Of a stretch of 64,000 bases of DNA, positions 1 to 9,168 are shown piece by piece (the first letter of the stretch is position 1; every line of letters starts with the position of its first letter). Both the position numbers and the translations under genes were made by a program. The stretch covers positions 124,001 through 188,000 of the forward strand of contig JAITLO010000039.1 in the NCBI GenBank assembly GCA_031277855.1. The letters run 5' to 3'. The notes beneath the pieces are model-generated. The model was given only the letters and a program-made list of their open reading frames with translations, made no database searches and was not told where the DNA came from. This stretch comes from Acidovorax sp. Lineage in GTDB: Bacteria; Pseudomonadota; Gammaproteobacteria; Burkholderiales; Burkholderiaceae_C.

Positions 1-2
1 GA

Positions 3-413
3 CATTTGCCGGTGGCGCATTCGGTGTCGCTGGGTCTGGGTGTGGCCGCTTTGGTGGTGCTGCCCGTGGGCGTGGCCCATGCAGGCTGGGACTTGCTGTC
101 GCCCAGCGTGCTGTTGGTAGGCCTGGGCGTGGCGGCGGTGTCCAGTGCCATTCCCATCTCGCTGGAAATGGTGGCGCTCAAGCGCCTGCCGCCCCAGGCC
201 TTTGGCATCATGATCAGCATGGAGCCCGCCGTGGCCGCCGTGCTGGCCCTGCTGCTGCTGGACGAGCAACTGAGCGCCGTGCAGTGGCTGGCGATTGGCT
301 TGATCGTGCTGGCCTCCATGGGCAGTGCGTTGACGGTCTCCATGGCAGCCCTGGTGAAGGAGAAAAGTCGGGCGCGGGCCGATGCACTGCAGGCCGATTT
401 TTCAGCTAAATAG
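3..413 (+). CDS. EamA-family (RhtA-like) exporter, 3' part only
   Basis: The reading frame is open from the left edge of the window, so the gene starts upstream. About 136 residues are visible and are almost entirely hydrophobic, with four or so predicted membrane segments. The segment around SLEMVALKRLPPQAFGIMIS followed by MEPAVAAVLALLLL matches the second EamA repeat of the inner-membrane threonine/homoserine exporter RhtA and relatives. The protein ends in a short charged cytoplasmic tail (KEKSRARADALQ). The function, drug/metabolite-type efflux of small amino acids, is inferred from the family; the substrate is not determinable. It converges on the cyanophycin synthetase gene. Confidence 0.8.
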   Translation, partial: HLPVAHSVSLGLGVAALVVLPVGVAHAGWDLLSPSVLLVGLGVAAVSSAIPISLEMVALKRLPPQAFGIMISMEPAVAAVLALLLLDEQLSAVQWLAIGLIVLASMGSALTVSMAALVKEKSRARADALQADFSAK

Positions 414-471
414 GTCTGTGATGCAGACTGTATCTGTACAGGCAGCTCACTTTTTAGAGAATCCACCCATG

Positions 472-495
472 AAAAAGCCCCGTCGTAGCGGGGCT
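472..495 (-). terminator. Intrinsic terminator after cphA
   Basis: Read on the minus strand, AGCCCCG-CTACGA-CGGGGCT is followed by TTTTT. It lies about 90 nt past the stop of the minus-strand cyanophycin synthetase and also faces the end of the plus-strand exporter. Confidence 0.7.
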
Positions 496-581
496 GATCT
501 GTGACTGCAAAAGGTTTGCAGGAGTGGGCCTGAAGCATTCAGCAGAAGCTGGAACCTACTCCACAACGCTCAGACGGCGCT

Positions 582-3152
582 TCAGGCTTCGGCAATGCGC
601 TTTTGCAGATGGGCCAGGGCTTCTTCCACCTGGTCCACCAACACCAGACACAGGTCACCGGCTTGCAGGCGCTCCAGCGCATGGTCGATGGCGATGAATT
701 CGCCATGGATGTCGGTCACATAGCTGGTGCGGCTGGCGCCTTCCAGACCCTTGCGCAGCAGGGCAATGACTTCGCCGTCTTCGCGGCCGCGCTGGCAGGC
801 GTCCTGGTAGAGGATGACGTCGTCAAACGCATGGCCGAGGATGGCGGTCTGCTCGGTGATGTCCTGGTCGCGGCGGTCGCCGGCGCCGGAGATCACCACG
901 CTGCGTTTGTTGGCTGGCATGCCTTCCACAGCCTTGGTCAGCGCGCGGATGGCGTCAGGGTTGTGGCCGTAGTCGGCAATGATGGTGGCGCCCTTGTACT
1001 CCATCACATTGAAGCGGCCGGGGGCGTTGTCGCTGTCGTTCACAAAGCCGGCCAGGCCGCGCTTGATGGTGTCCCAGGGCAGGCCGGAGGCCCAGGCAGC
1101 GCCGATGGCGGCCATGGCGTTGTCGACCTGGAAACCGATGGTGCCATTGCGGGTCAGCGGGATGTCACGCAGCGGCACGGATTCGCGCCACGAGCCTTCG
1201 GCGGCGACGATGTGGTCACCATCCACATAGACCACGCGGTTGCCCTGGGCACGGTGTGTGGCCATGACGGGGTGGTGGCGGTCGGCACCGAAGAAGATCA
1301 CCTTGCCAGTGCAGTGCGCGGCCATGGCCGAGACATGGGGGTCGATGGCGTTGAGCACGGCGTAGCCATTGGGGGCCACGTTCTGCACGATGACGCGCTT
1401 CAAGACCATTAACTCATCAACGGTGGTGATGAAGTTCAGGCCCAGGTGGTCGCCCTCGCCCACATTGGTGACCACGGCCACCTGGCAGCGGTCAAAGCCC
1501 AGGCCTTCGCGCAGAATGCCGCCACGGGCGCATTCCAGCACGGCGGCGTCTACCTCGGGGTGGGAGAGCACATTGCGCGCGCTCTTGGGGCCGGAGCAGT
1601 CGCCGCTGTCAATCTGGCGGCCGTTGACATAGACGCCATCGGTGCTGGTCATGCCCACGCGCAGGCCTTGCGAGGTGAACAGCTGGCCGATCAAGCGGGC
1701 CGTGGTGGTCTTGCCATTGGTGCCAGTGACGGCCACCAGGGGAATGCGGCCGTCGTCGTTGCCGGAGAACAGCAGGTCCACCATGGGCGTGCCCACATTG
1801 CGCGGCTTGCCGAAGGAGGGGGCCAGGTGCATGCGCAGGCCGGGGGCAGCATTCACTTCGACGATGCCGCCGTTTTGCTCTTCCAGCGGGTGCAGCACGG
1901 ACTCGCAGATCACGTCCACGCCGCAGATGTGCAGGCCAATGGTCTGTGCGGCCTCGATGGCGCGGGCTGCAACCTCGGGGTGAACGTCATCGGTCACATC
2001 GGTGGCGCTGCCGCCGGTGGACAGATTGGCGTTGTTGCGCAGCACCACGCGCTGGCCTTGCACGGGCACGCTGTCGGCGGTCAGGCCTTCGGTGGCAATA
2101 CGGGCCAGGGCGATGTCGTCCAGGCGGATCTTGGTCAGCGCCGTGCCATGGCCAGAGCCGCGGCGTGGGTCCTGGTTGACGATGTCCACCAGCTCACGGA
2201 TGGTGTGCTCGCCATCGCCCAGCACCTGGGGCGGCTCGCGACGGGCAGCGGCCACCAACTGGTCGCCGACCACCAGCAGGCGGAAGTCGTGGCCGGGCAG
2301 AAAGCGCTCGACCATGGCATCGTCGCCATATTGCATGGAGGTGGCGTAAGCGGCTTCCAGTTGGGCGCGGGTGGTGATGTTCACCGTCACGCCCTTGCCC
2401 TGGTTGCCGTCCTGGGGTTTGACCACCACGGGCAGGCCCACTTCCTCGGCCACAGCCCAGGCGTCTTCCACATCGGTCACGGGGCGGCCCAGGGGCACGG
2501 GCACGCCTGCGGCGTGCAGCAGGCGCTTGGTCAGGTCTTTGTCTTGCGCAATGGACTCGGCCACGGCGCTGGTCTGGTCCACCTCGGCGGCCTGGAAGCG
2601 GCGGGCCTTGGAGCCCCAGCCCAGCTGCACCATGGAGCCGGCGGTCATGCGGCGGAAGGGGATGCCACGGGCCACGGCGGCGTCGACGATGGCGCCGGTG
2701 GAAGGGCCGATGCGGTCGTCTTCATCCAGCTCGCGCAGGGCGGCAATGACGGGGGCGGCATCAAAAGCTGTGTCGTTCAGTGCGGCCTGGATCAGGGTTT
2801 CGGCCTGCTCCAGCGCCTGGCGGCCCACGGCCTCTTCGGTGTACTCGACCACCACCTGGAAGGTGCCGGCCTCCAGCGTGGCATGGGTGCGGCTGAAGGT
2901 CACCTGGCAGCCGGCCTGGGCCTGCAGCGACAGCGTGGCCACTTCCAGCACATCGGCCAGGGACACTGGCTTGTCGGCACCCTGGGGGTGCAGCGGCCCA
3001 ATGGCGGGGAAACGGGCGCGCAGCCGGTCTTCAAAACCGGTCAGCTGGGCGATATCGCATTCCACCGGTGTGCACACAACCACGGCTTCCACGGCAGTGT
3101 TGCGGCTCCACAGGTTGGGGCCACGCAGGGAACGGGTACGAGAGATTTCCAT
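582..3152 (-). CDS. cphA: Cyanophycin synthetase (complete, with intact Mur-ligase domain)
   Basis: An 856-residue enzyme that polymerises aspartate and arginine into cyanophycin (multi-L-arginyl-poly-L-aspartate) using ATP, in the cytoplasm. Three parts are visible: an N-terminal domain (residues 1 to about 160), an ATP-grasp domain that adds Asp (about 190-470, with VVVKPQDGNQGKGVTV and EVNAAPGLRMHL), and a Mur-ligase-like domain that adds Arg, whose P-loop GTNGKTTT is at about residue 477 and is intact. Length is normal for CphA1. The start ATG gives MEISRTRSLRGPNLW, the usual N-terminus of the family. It is the second gene of a minus-strand pair, about 200 nt after the paralogue at 3353-5518, with a palindromic repeat between them. 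Confidence 0.95.
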   Translation of the reverse strand: MEISRTRSLRGPNLWSRNTAVEAVVVCTPVECDIAQLTGFEDRLRARFPAIGPLHPQGADKPVSLADVLEVATLSLQAQAGCQVTFSRTHATLEAGTFQVVVEYTEEAVGRQALEQAETLIQAALNDTAFDAAPVIAALRELDEDDRIGPSTGAIVDAAVARGIPFRRMTAGSMVQLGWGSKARRFQAAEVDQTSAVAESIAQDKDLTKRLLHAAGVPVPLGRPVTDVEDAWAVAEEVGLPVVVKPQDGNQGKGVTVNITTRAQLEAAYATSMQYGDDAMVERFLPGHDFRLLVVGDQLVAAARREPPQVLGDGEHTIRELVDIVNQDPRRGSGHGTALTKIRLDDIALARIATEGLTADSVPVQGQRVVLRNNANLSTGGSATDVTDDVHPEVAARAIEAAQTIGLHICGVDVICESVLHPLEEQNGGIVEVNAAPGLRMHLAPSFGKPRNVGTPMVDLLFSGNDDGRIPLVAVTGTNGKTTTARLIGQLFTSQGLRVGMTSTDGVYVNGRQIDSGDCSGPKSARNVLSHPEVDAAVLECARGGILREGLGFDRCQVAVVTNVGEGDHLGLNFITTVDELMVLKRVIVQNVAPNGYAVLNAIDPHVSAMAAHCTGKVIFFGADRHHPVMATHRAQGNRVVYVDGDHIVAAEGSWRESVPLRDIPLTRNGTIGFQVDNAMAAIGAAWASGLPWDTIKRGLAGFVNDSDNAPGRFNVMEYKGATIIADYGHNPDAIRALTKAVEGMPANKRSVVISGAGDRRDQDITEQTAILGHAFDDVILYQDACQRGREDGEVIALLRKGLEGASRTSYVTDIHGEFIAIDHALERLQAGDLCLVLVDQVEEALAHLQKRIAEA

Positions 3153-3242
3153 GGTGATTGTCGCTTTCTGGCTGTCGCTGCGAAGTCGCAGCGGCTGCTT
3201 TTTTGTCTAGGTTTCCGTTGTACAGAGACTGGCGGGCTTCAC

Positions 3243-3347
3243 GCCAGGGCGCCGCGCAAGGGCTGCCTTGTATCCCGAGTAGGCGCTGGTGCCGTCCCCC
3301 TCCGGCGCAGCCAGAGAGGGGGAAGACGCGCAGCGGCTCAGGGGGTG
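3243..3347 (-). repeat. Stop-anchored palindromic repeat, copy 1
   Basis: About 100 bp of GC-rich intergenic sequence. On the minus strand it begins CACCCCCTGAG five nt after the stop of the cphA paralogue, continues through a hairpin of the type CTTCCCCCTCTCTGG / CCGGAGGGGGA and ends with GCGCAAGGGC-like sequence. Five further copies are at 11480, 32467, 49455, 52420 and 63390. See findings. Confidence 0.85.
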
Positions 3348-3352
3348 CCACT

Positions 3353-5518
3353 TCATTTGTATTCGAAGGTCTTGATGCCGGCGGCGATCAGGTCGGGCGC
3401 AATGTCCATGGACCAGGCTGTGGCAATGGCCGCCAGCAGGGCCGAGGTGTCCACGCTCAGGCCGGTGGGCTGGCGCAGCGCGTCCAGGTTGCCCAGCACC
3501 CGCTCCATGGCGCCGGTGGCCAGAATCACCTGCTGGCCACGCAGCAGCACGGCGCGGCCTTCGGGCTGGGCGCGGTGGGCGGCCACGGCCGCGTTGTCGG
3601 CCTGGGTGGTGTATAGCAGCACTTCGCCGTCGCACAGCTCGGCCAGATCGGCCACTTCGGCCAGATCGGCATTCAGCACGCCGGCGCCTTCGCTGAGCAC
3701 CACATCGATCTGGGTGCGCAGCACGCGGCGCATCTGGCCGGCTTCCAGCACATCGTGGTCGGCCAGGGATTCAAAACCATCCATGTCGGTGACCACGCCG
3801 ACCAGGCAGCGGTCGTAGGCCAGGCCTTCTTCCAGAATGGAGCGCGAGGTGGTCTGGATCACGGCGGCCTGGGCCAGGCGGTTGGTCAGCAGACGGTGGG
3901 CGCCGGCCCAGTTGGCGGTATTGGTTTTTTGTGTCTGGCGGTTGTTCAGGAACATGCCCTCGCTGGAGGCCACGCCGGTGAGCTTGCCCGACAGCTGCAG
4001 CAGCCAGCCCACCAGGCGGGCGATGAAGGCGTTGTCACGCGTGCCCGCAATGCCCACCAGGGGAATGCGGCCGGCACCAGCGCCGTCTTCGCGGGGGAAC
4101 AGGTGATCGGCAATCGCCATGCCCACGGGGCGGGGCGCACCACTGGTGGGCTTGAGGTGCATCAGCAGGCCGGGGCCGGCATTCACTTCCAAAATGGCGC
4201 CTTGGCCTTGCATGGGCTTGGAGACGTCCTTGAGGATCATGTCCATGCCGGCAATGTCCAGACCCACGATCTTGGCGGCCAGCGAGGCGTAATAGGCCAC
4301 GTCGGGGTGAACGTCGTCGGTGCAGTCAATGGCCATATTGCCGTTGCGCTGCAGCAGCACGCTCTGGCCCTGGGGAATGATGGAATCGGGCGTCACATGC
4401 TGGCGGTTCAGCTCCAGCTTGACGGCGCCGGCTTCCAGATTGATCCAGTCCAGCGGGTATTCCTGCTCAGGGCCGCGGCGGGGGTCCTGGTTCAGCACCT
4501 CGACCAGTTCGCGCAGCGTGGCCTTGCCATTGCCGTGCACGGACACGGTCTCGCCCTTGGTGGCGGCAACCACCTTGCCGCCCACCACCAGCAGGCGGTG
4601 TTCCACGCCGTCGATGAACTTTTCGACGATGACGTCCGAGCCCTCGGGCTGGGCCAGGGCAAAAGCGGCCTTGATATCGGCTTCCTTGGACAGCTCCAGC
4701 GTCACGCCACGGGCGTGGTTGCCGTCGGAGGGCTTGACGGTGACGGGAAAACCGATGTCCTGGGCCACTTCCCAGGCCTCTTCGGGGCTGTTCACGATCT
4801 GGCCTTCAGGCACGGGCACGCCGCAGGCCGTGAGCAGGCGCTTGGTGAAGTCCTTGTCCTGGGCAATGCCTTCGGCAATGGCGCTGGTCTGGTCGGACTC
4901 GGCCGTCCAGATGCGGCGCTGGGCCGCGCCATAGCCCAGCTGGACCAGGTTGCCGTCGTTCAGGCGGATATGGGGGATGCGGCGTTCGCCGGCTGCGTCG
5001 ACAATGCAGCCGGTGGAGGGGCCGAGGTAACGGTCGTTAATGGCCGTTTTGATGGCGTGGATGGCGGGCTTGAGGTCAAACGGCTGGTCGTTGATGGCTG
5101 CCATCAGCAGCTTGTGGCCGTGCTCCAGCGCCACGCGGGCCACGGCCTCTTCGGGGCAGCGGAACACCATGCGGTAGACACCGCGTTGCGAGATTTCGCG
5201 GGTTTGGCCAAACTCGGCAGGCATACCGGCCAGGTTCAGCAGCTCGATGATCACATGCTCCAGCACATGGCCCATCCAGGTGCCGCCTTCCAGGCGCTGA
5301 ATGAAACCGCCGCGCTCGCCCACGCCGCAGGTGTGTTCGACCAGGTCGGGCAGCCAGGCGGTCAGGCGCTCGTTGAGACCGGGAATCTTGTCCGAGGGAT
5401 AGTCTTCCAGCTCTCCCAGGTCCAGCCAGACTTCCAAGACGGGCCGATAGGTCCAAACGCTGGGGCCGCGCAAGAAAGTGGTGCGCAAGAGTTGGATGTC
5501 GTTGAATGTCTTCGCCAT
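3353..5518 (-). CDS. Second cyanophycin synthetase with degenerate Mur-ligase half (CphA'/CphA2-like)
   Basis: A 721-residue CphA paralogue. The N-terminal domain and ATP-grasp domain are complete (TVKPSDGNHARGVTL, then AILEVNAGPGLLMHL), so Asp-adding chemistry looks possible. The Mur-ligase half is shortened by about 145 residues against the neighbour. Its P-loop reads GIAGTRDNAF instead of GTNGKTTT, so the Lys and Thr that bind ATP are lost. Cyanobacterial CphA2 also lacks a working Mur-ligase site and polymerises preformed beta-Asp-Arg dipeptides; whether this one does is inference. Betaproteobacteria such as Cupriavidus are known to carry a second gene, cphA'. It is first in the minus-strand pair, so it is promoter-proximal to cphA, and diverges from the ABC exporter. 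Confidence 0.9.
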   Translation of the reverse strand: MAKTFNDIQLLRTTFLRGPSVWTYRPVLEVWLDLGELEDYPSDKIPGLNERLTAWLPDLVEHTCGVGERGGFIQRLEGGTWMGHVLEHVIIELLNLAGMPAEFGQTREISQRGVYRMVFRCPEEAVARVALEHGHKLLMAAINDQPFDLKPAIHAIKTAINDRYLGPSTGCIVDAAGERRIPHIRLNDGNLVQLGYGAAQRRIWTAESDQTSAIAEGIAQDKDFTKRLLTACGVPVPEGQIVNSPEEAWEVAQDIGFPVTVKPSDGNHARGVTLELSKEADIKAAFALAQPEGSDVIVEKFIDGVEHRLLVVGGKVVAATKGETVSVHGNGKATLRELVEVLNQDPRRGPEQEYPLDWINLEAGAVKLELNRQHVTPDSIIPQGQSVLLQRNGNMAIDCTDDVHPDVAYYASLAAKIVGLDIAGMDMILKDVSKPMQGQGAILEVNAGPGLLMHLKPTSGAPRPVGMAIADHLFPREDGAGAGRIPLVGIAGTRDNAFIARLVGWLLQLSGKLTGVASSEGMFLNNRQTQKTNTANWAGAHRLLTNRLAQAAVIQTTSRSILEEGLAYDRCLVGVVTDMDGFESLADHDVLEAGQMRRVLRTQIDVVLSEGAGVLNADLAEVADLAELCDGEVLLYTTQADNAAVAAHRAQPEGRAVLLRGQQVILATGAMERVLGNLDALRQPTGLSVDTSALLAAIATAWSMDIAPDLIAAGIKTFEYK

Positions 5519-5704
5519 GGATGGAGCGTAATGAGTGATGAGGGGAGGAGGGCGGCCGCAAGCGGCTTCTCACCAGGGTTTGTCAGCCTAACAGGGGTTT
5601 GAGGCGTTAAGGCAGTTAACTCCATTGCTATGGGTCAGCACATTGCTGGGTCCATGTCCATCCACTGGCAGCCATGCTGCCGGAACGGATACAAACAGAT
5701 CAAT
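5519..5704. promoter_or_regulatory. Divergent promoter region of the cyanophycin locus
   Basis: 186 bp separate the outward-facing starts of the cphA paralogue (minus) and the ABC exporter (plus), so both promoters should lie here. I found no clear -35/-10 pair and no recognisable operator. In-frame ATG codons at 5630 and 5654 extend the exporter ORF, but the conserved protein starts at 5705. Confidence 0.5.
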
Positions 5705-7999
5705 ATGCACATTCACCATGCTGTAGAGGCCTCAGGCGTCTTTGATGGCCCTTTCGGGGCTGACTTGCGGGCACAGCTCGCTCCCCAAGAAAACGTATTG
5801 TCTGCGCTTCCGGTTGACTTGACGGCGGATTTGCGCTTTGCATCCGGCGTGGTAGTGGTCACTCCCTCTCGCCTTCTGGCGCGTGTGGGCGAGAACGGTG
5901 CGTGGGAGAGCTGGCCGCTGTCACCTGGCTTGCGCCTGCAGCTGCTGGACCATGCGGGTGTGGGCACGCTGGAGCTGCATGACGGCAGTCAACGCCTGGC
6001 GCTGTGGCGCTTTCGCCTGGCGGCGCAGAACGAGGCGTTTCGCCTGATCCAGCGCTTCGACCAGCAGCGTGAGCTGCTGGCGCAGGGCGACAGGCCCGGC
6101 CAGGCGCAAGCCAGCGAAGAGGTGCTGTGCGAGGTCTGCAGCACGCCGCTGCCGCCCGATAGCGACGAATGCCCGGCCTGTGCCCGCCAGCAGGCGCCCC
6201 AGCCTTCGACCTGGGTGCTGCTGCGGCTGTGGCGCTTTGCCCGCCCTTACAAAGGCCAGCTGCTGCTGGGCTTTTTGCTGACGCTGGCCACCACGGCAGC
6301 CCAGATGGTGGCGCCGTATCTGACCATTCCGTTGATGGACAAGATTCTGATCCCGTTTCAGAACGGCGAAAAAATCGACCCGGATCTGGTCACCTTCTAC
6401 CTGAGTGCTTTGCTGATCTCGGCCTTGCTGGCCTGGATGCTGGGCTGGGCACGCACCTTTGTGCTGGCCAGGGTCTCCGAGCGCATTGGCGCCGGGCTGC
6501 GCACCTCCACCTACAACCATTTGCTGACGCTGTCGGTGGACTACTACGGCAGCAAACGCACCGGCGACCTGATGGCGCGCATTGGCGCGGAAACCGACCG
6601 CATCAATCTTTTCTTGTCACTGAACGCCCTGGATTTCGCCACCGACGTGCTGATGATGGTGATGACCTCAGTCATCCTCTTCACCATCAACCCCTGGCTG
6701 GCCCTGGTCACCCTGGTGCCCCTGCCCTTTATTGCCTGGATGATCCACACCGTGCGCGACAAGCTGCGCACCGGCTTTGAGAAGATCGACCGTGTCTGGT
6801 CCGAAGTGACCAATGTGCTGGCCGACACCATTCCCGGCATCCGCGTGGTCAAGGCCTTTGCCCAGGAAAAGCGCGAGGCTGACCGCTTTGCCGATGCCAA
6901 CCAGGTCAATCTGCAGGCCAACGACAAGGTGAACAAGACCTGGTCGCTGTTCACCCCCACCGTCACCCTGCTGACCGAGATGGGCCTGCTGGTGGTCTGG
7001 GGCTTTGGTATTTATCTGGTGGCCCACGAGAACATCACCGTGGGTATTTTGACGGCCTTTATCGCTTACATCGGCCGCTTCTACAGCCGTTTGGATTCGA
7101 TGAGCCGCATTGTCTCGGTGACGCAAAAAGCAGCGGCCGGTGCCAAACGCATCTTTGACATCCTGGACCATGTCAGCAACGTGCCCGAGCCCAGCAACCC
7201 CGTGAAGCTGGGCAAGACCCGGGGTGCCATCACCATGGAGGACGTGGGTTTCCGTTATGGCAGCCGCGCCGTCATCAAGCATCTGAACCTGCAGATCCAG
7301 CCCGGCGAGATGATCGGCCTGGTGGGCCACAGCGGCTCGGGCAAGAGCACGCTGGTGAACCTGATTTGCCGCTTCTACGATGTGTCTGAAGGCTCCATCC
7401 AGCTTGATGGCGTGGACGTGCGCCGCATGGCCGTATCGGACTACCGCAGCAATATCGGCCTGGTGCTGCAAGAGCCTTTCCTGTTCTTTGGCACCATTGC
7501 CGAGAACATTGCCTATGGCAAGCCTGGCGCCACCCGCGAGGAAGTGGTGGCCGCGGCCCGTGCGGCCCACGCACATGAATTCATTCTGCGCCTGCCCCAT
7601 GGCTATGACTCGCTGGTGGGCGAGCGTGGTCAGGGCCTGTCGGGCGGCGAGCGCCAGCGCATCTCGATTGCGCGCGCCCTGTTGATCGATCCGCGCATCC
7701 TGATCCTGGACGAGGCCACCTCGGCCGTGGACACGGAGACCGAAAAGGAAATCCAGAAGGCGCTGGACAATCTGGTGCAAGGCCGCACCACGATTGCCAT
7801 TGCCCACCGCCTGTCCACGCTGCGCAAGGCCGACCGCCTGGTGGTGATGGACCGTGGCGAGATTGTGGAAGTCGGCCCGCACGACGAGTTGATGGCTGCC
7901 AAGGGCCATTACTGGCGCTTGTACGAAGCCCAGGCCCGCCGCGCCGAAGAAGATGCCCAGGCCGCCGGCCTGACCCTGCAACTGGCCACGGAGCAATAA
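5705..7999 (+). CDS. ABC exporter, fused permease/ATPase, cyanophycin-associated
   Basis: 764 residues from the chosen ATG (MHIHHAVEASG). Residues 1 to about 170 are a soluble domain ending in a four-Cys zinc-ribbon-like motif, CEVC...CPAC (about 142-160), which ordinary ABC exporters lack. A six-helix ABC transmembrane domain follows (about 175-470). The nucleotide-binding domain has Walker A GHSGSGKST (about 540), signature LSGGERQ and Walker B ILILDEATSA. The gene precedes a DUF1854 gene by 3 nt and diverges from two cphA genes. From memory, NCBI names this family 'cyanophycin metabolism-associated ABC transporter'; the transported substrate is unknown to me. An upstream in-frame ATG at 5630 would add 25 non-conserved residues. 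Confidence 0.88.
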   Translation: MHIHHAVEASGVFDGPFGADLRAQLAPQENVLSALPVDLTADLRFASGVVVVTPSRLLARVGENGAWESWPLSPGLRLQLLDHAGVGTLELHDGSQRLALWRFRLAAQNEAFRLIQRFDQQRELLAQGDRPGQAQASEEVLCEVCSTPLPPDSDECPACARQQAPQPSTWVLLRLWRFARPYKGQLLLGFLLTLATTAAQMVAPYLTIPLMDKILIPFQNGEKIDPDLVTFYLSALLISALLAWMLGWARTFVLARVSERIGAGLRTSTYNHLLTLSVDYYGSKRTGDLMARIGAETDRINLFLSLNALDFATDVLMMVMTSVILFTINPWLALVTLVPLPFIAWMIHTVRDKLRTGFEKIDRVWSEVTNVLADTIPGIRVVKAFAQEKREADRFADANQVNLQANDKVNKTWSLFTPTVTLLTEMGLLVVWGFGIYLVAHENITVGILTAFIAYIGRFYSRLDSMSRIVSVTQKAAAGAKRIFDILDHVSNVPEPSNPVKLGKTRGAITMEDVGFRYGSRAVIKHLNLQIQPGEMIGLVGHSGSGKSTLVNLICRFYDVSEGSIQLDGVDVRRMAVSDYRSNIGLVLQEPFLFFGTIAENIAYGKPGATREEVVAAARAAHAHEFILRLPHGYDSLVGERGQGLSGGERQRISIARALLIDPRILILDEATSAVDTETEKEIQKALDNLVQGRTTIAIAHRLSTLRKADRLVVMDRGEIVEVGPHDELMAAKGHYWRLYEAQARRAEEDAQAAGLTLQLATEQ

Positions 8000-8002
8000 G
8001 CC

Positions 8003-8494
8003 ATGCTGCAAGCCCCCCATTCCAATCTGAACGGCATGCGCATGGCGCGCAATGCCCATGGCCGCCTGGTGCTGACACTGGGCAGTGGTGAGACATTCGA
8101 GGCTGTGGTGCCGGTGCGCGCCTACCCGTTGACGGCGCCGGAGGAAGGCCTGTCTCTGGTGGCCGCCGATGGCAAAGAGGCCTTGTGGGTGGACCACATG
8201 GCCGATTTGCCCGCCGAGGCCCGTGCGCTGATCGAGGAAGATCTGGCAGTGCGCGAGTTTGTGCCCACTATTTTGGCAATTCGCAAGGTGTCAAGTTTTT
8301 CCACGCCCAGCACCTGGGGTCTGGATACCGACCGAGGTCCGGCGCAAATGGTGCTCAAGGCCGAGGAAGACATCCGCAAGCTGGAGGGGCGCACCAAGCT
8401 TTTGATCAGCGGCAGCGACGGTGTGCAGTACCGTATTCCGGACAGCAACCAGCTGGACAAGGTTTCGCGTAAATTATTGGGTCGATTCTTGTGA
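8003..8494 (+). CDS. DUF1854 protein, cyanophycin-associated
   Basis: 163 residues, no signal peptide or membrane segment, so cytoplasmic. The C-terminal KLLISGSDGVQYRIPDSNQLDKVSRKLL stretch and the central LAIRKVSSFSTPSTW stretch are typical of DUF1854. It begins 3 nt after the ABC exporter and is certainly co-transcribed with it. The family is known mainly by its neighbourhood with this ABC transporter and cyanophycin synthetases; no biochemical role is established to my knowledge. An accessory or regulatory subunit of the exporter is a guess from the coupling. Confidence 0.85.
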   Translation: MLQAPHSNLNGMRMARNAHGRLVLTLGSGETFEAVVPVRAYPLTAPEEGLSLVAADGKEALWVDHMADLPAEARALIEEDLAVREFVPTILAIRKVSSFSTPSTWGLDTDRGPAQMVLKAEEDIRKLEGRTKLLISGSDGVQYRIPDSNQLDKVSRKLLGRFL

Positions 8495-8675
8495 GTGCAC
8501 ACTCCTTTTAGGGGTTGCGATTTATCTCGCTGCATGGTGCCGCATGGCTGTGGTTTGTATCAAAGGATGGAAAAAACTGTAAAAAAGCCTAAACTTTTGC
8601 CTAACTGGGTCGAAAACACAGATGAGCTGAGGAATAGCGCCTCCACAAAACCATATCCACCACCGAGAGCACGCC

Positions 8676-9137
8676 ATGCAAATACCACCTGTCGATCGCA
8701 ATCCCATCCAATGGAACACACAAGGTGCCAATTTGTATTCGACTGGCGCCTCGGGTCCTGCCCCTATCCGGCCGGTGAACCAGGTCAATGCCGTGGAGTC
8801 CACCGACAAGATCGGCGAGGGGGCGCAGTCCAAGGGGCCGGACAAGCCCACGGACAAGGATGTGCGCAATCTGGACTGGACCCAGCAACGCTCGGACAAG
8901 CAGGTGGAAGCCCAGAAGGCCAAGGAGGAAGAGGCTCAGAAAGAGCCCATCTCCAAGATGCTGATCGAGCATATTCAGTCGCTGTGGCGCGCCAGTGCCA
9001 TGGCGGTGGAGGCTTCGCAAGAGGCCCAGCACAAGGAACAAGGCCTGGAAGTGCACCAGAAGGTGCAACCGGCCCGCGCTGCCAGCGAGCGTCTCACCTA
9101 TGAAGACGTCGCCGTCAAGCGCACCAGCGGTTTGTGA
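8676..9137 (+). CDS. Hypothetical hydrophilic protein
   Basis: 153 residues without signal peptide or membrane segments. Residues 1-60 are Pro/Gly/Asn-rich and probably disordered. Residues 65-130 are charged and heptad-like (QVEAQKAKEEEAQKEPISKM), suggesting a helical or coiled-coil section. I do not recognise a family. A GAGAG ribosome-binding site lies about 8 nt before the ATG and a strong terminator follows the stop, so it is a free-standing transcript. The 180 bp before it hold no gene. Confidence 0.65.
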   Translation: MQIPPVDRNPIQWNTQGANLYSTGASGPAPIRPVNQVNAVESTDKIGEGAQSKGPDKPTDKDVRNLDWTQQRSDKQVEAQKAKEEEAQKEPISKMLIEHIQSLWRASAMAVEASQEAQHKEQGLEVHQKVQPARAASERLTYEDVAVKRTSGL

Positions 9138-9168
9138 TTTTTGACCCCTCCAAGGGTTGTGCCTGATA

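Noticed and set aside
1446..5602. Long plus-strand frames opposite both cyanophycin synthetases
   Set aside because: Composition rich in His, Gly, Ala and Gln is that of complementary-strand shadows; the minus-strand genes carry clear domains.
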